Positions 33,882 to 38,307 of a stretch of DNA of 38,307 bases are shown piece by piece. A model generated the notes under the pieces. That model was given only the letters and a program-made list of their open reading frames with translations. It was not told the origin of the DNA and made no database searches. Where the stretch lies: NCBI GenBank assembly GCA_021648285.1, contig JAKITC010000015.1:1-38307 (forward strand). Direction: 5' to 3'. Both the position numbers and the translations under genes were made by a program. The first letter of the stretch is position 1. The number at the start of each line of letters is the position of its first letter. Origin of the DNA: Sulfurimonas sp. (GTDB lineage Bacteria; Campylobacterota; Campylobacteria; Campylobacterales; Sulfurimonadaceae).

Positions 33882-34801
33882 TAAGACTCTATTCTTTTAT
33901 TTTTAAGGTATTCAAAAATAGCAAGTTGTGCAAAATAAGGTGCAAATATATTAAACACTGGAATAAAGTTAAAAAGAGCCGCAAATGTACTGATTAACCA
34001 GATACTCACTCTATCCTCTTTTAAGTCACTCTTTTTAAAATCTTTTATCAGTATTGATGCAGCATCATAAGTAGCTGTATCTTTGATGAGCCATACCCAT
34101 AAAACTATCTGAATGATAAAGTTCAGTATAGGGATAAAAAAGAGTGGAAACAGGACTAAAGAAGCAGCAAAATAAATGAGTGCATCTTTAAATGTATACT
34201 TGATAATACTTATTTCATTTTCATTTATAAGTGCATCATAAGGATATTCTTTATCGTTGAGTGCTTCTAAAAAGTATTTGCTTTGTAGACTTGAGACAAA
34301 TACTATTGTCACAATAATGGCACTATAGACTAGATACAATGCAATAATATAAGCAATCCCTTTTTCTGTTGTTTGGTAAGGAAGTTGTGTCAAAAGAGTA
34401 GTAAATTTCGTATGAAGATACTCACCCTCAAAAAACCAAATTAATCCCCAAAAAACTGTACTAAAAAGAGCGATAAGAGTAGAAAAAAGTGCATACTTTT
34501 CTTTTTTAATTTTTGAAAAAATAAAACTACCACTAAAAGCAAAAATAATAGCAAATGTAACTAAAACAAGTGTTACCCAGAAAAAGCTCGAAAGTATCCA
34601 TGCACCATTTGAACGAAGCATACTAAATGGCAATAAGTTAAGGAAATAATCACTAAAGTCAAATATAACATCCCAAAAAACTATAGCTATTACAATCCAA
34701 AAAATATTCACCATGATTCCACTTAAAAGTGGAATCCTCATCGTCTTAATATTCAGTATGTTTTTAAAAGCAAAGATTATTGCATCAAATAAATCAAACA
34801 T
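33881..34801 (-). CDS. EI24/CysZ-like membrane protein
   Basis: 306 aa with about six hydrophobic segments. The start MFDLFDAIIFAFKNILNIKTMRIPLLSGIM and the later PLFFIPILNFIIQIVLWVW fit the EI24 domain (CysZ group in bacteria), some members of which conduct sulfate. No sulfate-assimilation gene is nearby, so the role is open. It starts exactly at the HdeD-like stop and its own stop overlaps the APC start, so all three genes are translationally coupled. Confidence 0.75.
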   Translation of the reverse strand: MFDLFDAIIFAFKNILNIKTMRIPLLSGIMVNIFWIVIAIVFWDVIFDFSDYFLNLLPFSMLRSNGAWILSSFFWVTLVLVTFAIIFAFSGSFIFSKIKKEKYALFSTLIALFSTVFWGLIWFFEGEYLHTKFTTLLTQLPYQTTEKGIAYIIALYLVYSAIIVTIVFVSSLQSKYFLEALNDKEYPYDALINENEISIIKYTFKDALIYFAASLVLFPLFFIPILNFIIQIVLWVWLIKDTATYDAASILIKDFKKSDLKEDRVSIWLISTFAALFNFIPVFNIFAPYFAQLAIFEYLKNKRIES

Positions 34802-35367
34802 TACAAATCTTTTTTTATTTCATTAAGGAATAATCCCCCAAATAGTAACGCGATACCATCAAAGAAAAGACTGATTCCTACAAAAAACCCTACAAGCCAT
34901 ATTGATGAAAATGGCCAATTAACGACAAATATAATCGCTAATGCAAATGAAGTTAAAGCATTAAAGAGCCAAACAAATTTATGTTTTTGTCCTTGAGATG
35001 AAAGAGCAATTCCAAAACTTGCGAAGGCATCCATAAAATAGTATATACTAAGTAGAAGTCCTAATGTTCCCGCACCTTGAATTGGGTAAAAAATCATATA
35101 TAAAGCTACACCTATCAAAGCAAAACTCTTGAGCCATCCTGCCCAGTCATTAGGATTACTCGCCCATGTAAGTGATGCAGCACTGATACCGGCAAACAAC
35201 ATAAGGTAAGAAACAAAGATAACTGTACTTATAGTCATAAATGTAGGAAAAAGAATTCCAACTGTACCTAGTATAAGAAACAATGCTCCTCCAACTTTAG
35301 CATACTTTTTAAATTTATCAACTAAGACTTTATTTATATCCATTTGTAATGGTGTATATTTCCACAT
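34801..35367 (-). CDS. HdeD-family (DUF308) membrane protein
   Basis: 188 aa with six hydrophobic segments arranged as paired repeats. Features such as GGALFLILGTVGILFPTFMTI and IYYFMDAFASFGIAL match the HdeD/DUF308 family; in E. coli HdeD is connected with acid resistance at high cell density. The ATG at 35367 follows AAAGGA; a second in-frame ATG at 35343 would remove nine residues. It opens the three-gene operon. A spacer of about 400 bp lies between it and ppsA. Confidence 0.82.
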   Translation of the reverse strand: MWKYTPLQMDINKVLVDKFKKYAKVGGALFLILGTVGILFPTFMTISTVIFVSYLMLFAGISAASLTWASNPNDWAGWLKSFALIGVALYMIFYPIQGAGTLGLLLSIYYFMDAFASFGIALSSQGQKHKFVWLFNALTSFALAIIFVVNWPFSSIWLVGFFVGISLFFDGIALLFGGLFLNEIKKDL

Positions 35368-35487
35368 TTTTATTCCTTTAAAAGCTTTTCAAAAGATGCT
35401 GTTATCACTTCGGCTTGAACTAAATCCTCTAAAATATCTCAGAGTTAAGAGTCAATGTTGGGTCTTTTATTATACTGTAATGAAGCT

Positions 35488-35509
35488 CTAAAACCAAACC
35501 AGTAAAATT
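35488..35509. repeat. Right copy of the 22-bp direct repeat
   Basis: Identical to the sequence at 32514-32535 and in the same orientation; it lies 121 bp upstream of the HdeD-like start. The two copies enclose about 2.95 kb containing exactly the three coupled minus-strand genes. Confidence 0.8.
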
Positions 35510-35725
35510 AGTTTTCTTAATTAAGTTGTATCTTTTAAAAACATTATCAAAGTAGTTGATATTTATCCCGAACGAGTTAACAGTTTGTTCAGAGGCATAG
35601 CCTCCTAATAGCATGTCACTCAGTCTTTGAGTTAAGCACCCATTAACTAAATCATCACTTGTTGTATAATCTATAGTTCCACAATCGTAGTTCAGTATTT
35701 TTTTAATTAAGTCATATATTAGGAG

Positions 35726-35731
35726 TATAAT
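35726..35731 (+). promoter_or_regulatory. Candidate -10 box for ppsA
   Basis: TATAAT preceded by AGGAG and a T-rich tract (ATTTTTTTAATTAAG), 34 nt before the ppsA ATG. A strong GGAGG ribosome binding site follows at 35754-35758. Confidence 0.5.
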
Positions 35732-35764
35732 ACATCTAGTGAGCTAAATTAATGGAGGATTAGG

Positions 35765-38185
35765 ATGTCAAAAAATATTAAATGGTTTAGTGAAATTGGT
35801 ATAGAAGATGTTGCTGAAGTAGGCGGTAAAAATGCTTCACTTGGTGAGATGTATCAGAACTTAACTGAAGAAGGTGTACTTGTTCCCAATGGTTTTGCTA
35901 TAACCTCGAGTGCCTATGTTTATATGCTTGAATCAAATGCTGCGTGGAAAAAGCTTCATGAACTTTTAGATGATATTGATGTCAATAATATTGATGAACT
36001 CCAATCACGTGGAAAACAGTGTAGAGAGATTGTGTATAATTGTAACATTCCTGATGATTTAAAAGCAGAAATTTTAAAAGCTTATGAAGCATTGAAAAAG
36101 GAGTATGGTGATTCGCTTTCTTTGGCAGTTCGTTCCTCGGCAACGGCGGAAGATTCTCCGGAAGCCTCTTTTGCCGGTCAAAATGATACCCACTTAAATA
36201 TTACAACAGCAGATGAACTTCTTGATGCGTATAAACGATGTCTAGCGTCAAATTTTACCGACCGCTCTATTCACTATAAAAATGATAATAATTTTGACTA
36301 TCTCAAAGTATATCTTTCTGTTGTTGTTATGAAGATGGTTCGCAGTGACATCGGGGCGAGTGGTGTAATGTTTAGCCTCGATACAGAAACTGGTTTTGAA
36401 GATGTTGTTTTTATAAACGCAGCATTTGGGCTTGGTGAAAATGTCGTGCAAGGCACCATCAATCCAGATGCTTTTTACGTACATAAACCAACATACAACA
36501 AAGGTTTTAAAAATGTTTTGAAACGTTCTTTAGGTTCAAAAGAGAAAAAAATGATATTTGCAGATACCATTAATCTTGACAATATTGCTGTGGAATACAC
36601 AAAAAATATTCCTAGTACACAAGAAGAACAAACACATTTTTGTATTACCGATGAAGAGGTCATGGTTCTAGCAGATTATGCTATTAAGGTAGAAAATCAT
36701 TACTCTAAAAAGGTAGGGTTTACTAAACCTATGGATATGGAATGGGCAAAAGATGGTCTTGATGGGCAACTTTATATGGTTCAAGCCCGTCCTGAAACTG
36801 TTGAATCTCAAAAAAAAGGTAATATTTTAGAGATTTACCACTTAAAAGAAAAAGGTAAAATACTTGTCAAAGGTAGTGCTATTGGAACGAAAATAGGACA
36901 AGGAAAGGTTCATTATATTAAAGATGTTCGTGATCTCAATCAATTTAGGGCAGGAGAAGTTTTAGTAGCAGATACAACAAATCCTGATTGGGAACCTATT
37001 ATGAAAATAGCAGCTGCCATTATTACAAATAAAGGTGGTCGAACTTGTCACGCAGCAATTTTAAGTCGCGAACTTGGAATTCCTGCTGTTGTTGGATGTG
37101 ATAATGCTACTGAAGTTTTAAGCGATGCAGGTAATGTTACGGTAAGCTGTGCAGATGGAGAAGAGGGTCATATTTATGAGGACTTATTAAATTTTGAGAT
37201 AGTAAAAACTAATTTAACTAACTTACCAAAAACAAAAACAAAAATTATGATGAATTTAGGAAATCCTGACTTAGCTTTTTCTCTTGCATCTTTACCTGTT
37301 GATGGAATAGGTTTAGCACGTATGGAATTTATCATAAATGAGTATATAAAAGCTCATCCAATGGCACTAATACATCCTGATAAAGTTGATAGCCAAACAA
37401 GAAAAAAACTTGAAGAGTTAAGCGAAGCATATAGTTCTATGGAAGACTTTTTTGTAAAAACGCTTAGCGAAGGTGTAGCCACTATTGCTTCAAGTGTGTA
37501 TCCCAAAACTTGTGTTGTACGCATGAGTGATTTTAAATCAAATGAGTATGCAACACTGCTTGGCGGAAGCACTTTTGAGCTTAAAGAAGACAACCCTATG
37601 ATAGGTTTTCGCGGTGCTTCAAGATATGCCCATCCAAACTATGAAGAAGGATTTGCACTAGAGTGTAAAGCTATGAAAAGAGTTCGTGATGAGATGGGCT
37701 TTAGTAATGTAATTTTAATGATACCATTTTGCAGACGAGTTGCCGAAGGACAATTGGTCATAGACACTATGGCTAAATATGGGCTCAAACAAGGTGAAAA
37801 TGGACTTGAAATCTATGTAATGTGTGAAATTCCAAATAATATTATTCAAATAGACGCATTTAGTAAAATATTTGATGGTTTTAGCATAGGAAGTAATGAT
37901 TTGACACAACTTACTCTTGGCGTTGACCGTGACAGTGAAGTCGTTGCGTTTGATTATGATGAGAGAGATGAAGGTGTTAAAACCATGATAAAAATGGCAG
38001 TTGAAGGGTGTAAACGCAATAATCGCCATAGTGGCATTTGTGGACAAGCTCCATCAGATTATCCTGAAATGGCAGAGTATCTTGTAGATTTAGATATAGA
38101 TTCTATAAGTTTAAATCCTGATAGTGTTTTAAAAACAATTCAGAATATTGGAAGATTGGAAAAAAACTTGGGAGATAAAAAATGA
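35765..38185 (+). CDS. ppsA: Phosphoenolpyruvate synthase
   Basis: 806 aa, typical of PpsA. It makes PEP from pyruvate and ATP, releasing AMP and phosphate, the entry step of gluconeogenesis. The N-terminal ATP-grasp domain begins VGGKNASLGEM and includes LAVRSSATAEDSPEASFAGQ. The swivelling domain has GGRTCHAAI with the phosphorylated His429. The C-terminal TIM barrel has EIPNNIIQIDAF, GSNDLTQL and GICGQAPSD with the catalytic Cys. A strong GGAGG precedes the ATG. It stands on its own promoter and lies with pgi and gap in the same area, giving a set consistent with autotrophic sugar synthesis. Confidence 0.97.
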   Translation: MSKNIKWFSEIGIEDVAEVGGKNASLGEMYQNLTEEGVLVPNGFAITSSAYVYMLESNAAWKKLHELLDDIDVNNIDELQSRGKQCREIVYNCNIPDDLKAEILKAYEALKKEYGDSLSLAVRSSATAEDSPEASFAGQNDTHLNITTADELLDAYKRCLASNFTDRSIHYKNDNNFDYLKVYLSVVVMKMVRSDIGASGVMFSLDTETGFEDVVFINAAFGLGENVVQGTINPDAFYVHKPTYNKGFKNVLKRSLGSKEKKMIFADTINLDNIAVEYTKNIPSTQEEQTHFCITDEEVMVLADYAIKVENHYSKKVGFTKPMDMEWAKDGLDGQLYMVQARPETVESQKKGNILEIYHLKEKGKILVKGSAIGTKIGQGKVHYIKDVRDLNQFRAGEVLVADTTNPDWEPIMKIAAAIITNKGGRTCHAAILSRELGIPAVVGCDNATEVLSDAGNVTVSCADGEEGHIYEDLLNFEIVKTNLTNLPKTKTKIMMNLGNPDLAFSLASLPVDGIGLARMEFIINEYIKAHPMALIHPDKVDSQTRKKLEELSEAYSSMEDFFVKTLSEGVATIASSVYPKTCVVRMSDFKSNEYATLLGGSTFELKEDNPMIGFRGASRYAHPNYEEGFALECKAMKRVRDEMGFSNVILMIPFCRRVAEGQLVIDTMAKYGLKQGENGLEIYVMCEIPNNIIQIDAFSKIFDGFSIGSNDLTQLTLGVDRDSEVVAFDYDERDEGVKTMIKMAVEGCKRNNRHSGICGQAPSDYPEMAEYLVDLDIDSISLNPDSVLKTIQNIGRLEKNLGDKK

Positions 38186-38289
38186 GTGTGCCAAGCAAAG
38201 CTAAGGTAATCAAGCTGGACAATCCAGCCCAAGGAAAGGTTAGCCACCACTTTGGAACTAAACTACACAGGTTAGGAGGTAACAAATAG
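38182..38289 (+). CDS. Possible 35-residue protein overlapping the ppsA stop
   Basis: The ORF starts with an ATGA overlap at the ppsA stop (38182-38185) and reads MSVPSKAKVIKLD ... GKVSHHFGTKLHRLGG to a TAG at 38287. It is basic and contains two adjacent histidines. Translational coupling to ppsA is possible. No family is recognised and the codon content is too short to judge, so it may be spurious or the first part of a longer gene interrupted by mutation. Confidence 0.3.
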   Translation: MSVPSKAKVIKLDNPAQGKVSHHFGTKLHRLGGNK

Positions 38290-38307
38290 CTTGAAGCTGT
38301 AGTAAGG

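Larger units (their letters stand above)
35368..35764. other. Spacer between the hdeD-type operon and ppsA, with a degraded open frame on the minus strand
   Basis: No gene is secure here. The minus strand is open without stops from about 35743 to 35429. It includes NYDCGTIDYTTSDDLVNGC, then LLGGYASEQTVNSFG and ends TLTLNSEIF. I do not recognise a family; it lacks an early start codon and overlaps the ppsA promoter, so it is more likely the remains of a lost gene than a working one. The right copy of the 22-bp repeat interrupts this frame region at 35488-35509. Confidence 0.45.

Noticed and set aside
35429..35614. 61-codon minus-strand ORF as a gene
   Set aside because: No ribosome binding site of note or recognised family, the frame is open far upstream of its only ATG, and it lies within the ppsA control region; described as a degraded frame.

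Overview
The window looks like a chromosomal segment of a Campylobacterota (Epsilonproteobacteria) chemolithotroph, most likely Sulfurimonas or a close relative. The DNA is AT-rich. It carries a bacterial sodium channel very close to the Arcobacter NavAb type, a Tat-exported sulfur-type molybdoenzyme operon, a short Campylobacterota-style Pgi, SQR-like and thioredoxin-like redox proteins, and tightly overlapping operons. No rRNA, tRNA, CRISPR array, prophage or intact IS was seen.

Layout. 1-687 (-): 5' part of class II fructose-bisphosphate aldolase. 804-3126 (+): DUF3972-like protein and FapA/DUF342 protein. 3376-4227 (+): small HTH protein, small basic protein and HU. 4389-6620 (+): secreted cyclophilin and PiT phosphate transporter. 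6649-8512: NosL-like lipoprotein (-), TlpA/ScsD-like thioredoxin (+), voltage-gated Na+ channel (-). 8685-13655 (-): three-gene molybdopterin oxidoreductase operon (catalytic subunit, four-cluster ferredoxin, NrfD-type anchor). 14043-18690 (-): DUF2231 protein, then hisD, a secreted thioredoxin, aroK, a heme-copper-oxidase-like membrane protein and a hemerythrin, the last five packed with 1-16 nt joints. 18874-19144: internally deleted Fic-family (mobile mystery protein B) pseudogene. 19246-25416 (+): unknown membrane protein, ctpA, purC-purS-purQ, an SH3-tailed membrane protein, plsC and crcB. 25417-26207: a gene graveyard with fragments of an ABC ATPase, two transposases, a nucleotidyltransferase and glycogen branching enzyme. 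26221-32489 (+): pgi, gap, P3A-type proton ATPase and an SQR-like flavoprotein. 32544-35367 (-): coupled HdeD-like, EI24-like and APC permease genes, enclosed by a 22-bp direct repeat. 35765-38185 (+): PEP synthase, followed by a 35-codon ORF overlapping its stop.

How the genes fit together. aldolase, pgi, gap and PEP synthase are steps of gluconeogenesis; with the branching-enzyme and nucleotidyltransferase remains they suggest that a glycogen or sugar-nucleotide branch once lay beside pgi and was lost by deletion. The proton ATPase, APC permease and HdeD-like protein in the same area could serve pH or membrane-energy homeostasis (inference). The molybdoenzyme operon would link a periplasmic sulfur or other oxyanion substrate to the quinone pool. 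Hemerythrin plus the oxidase-like membrane protein suggest O2/NO handling.

Most interesting for follow-up: the 22-bp repeat around the three-gene cassette; the structured spacer between purC and purS with three copies of one pairing motif and hence mutually exclusive stems; the 0.8-kb graveyard; the GAPDH whose NAD-selecting Asp appears replaced; the SQR-like protein lacking usual active-site cysteines; and the unrecognised HTH/basic-protein pair beside HU. All family assignments come from reading the sequence and remembered family features; no database search was run.
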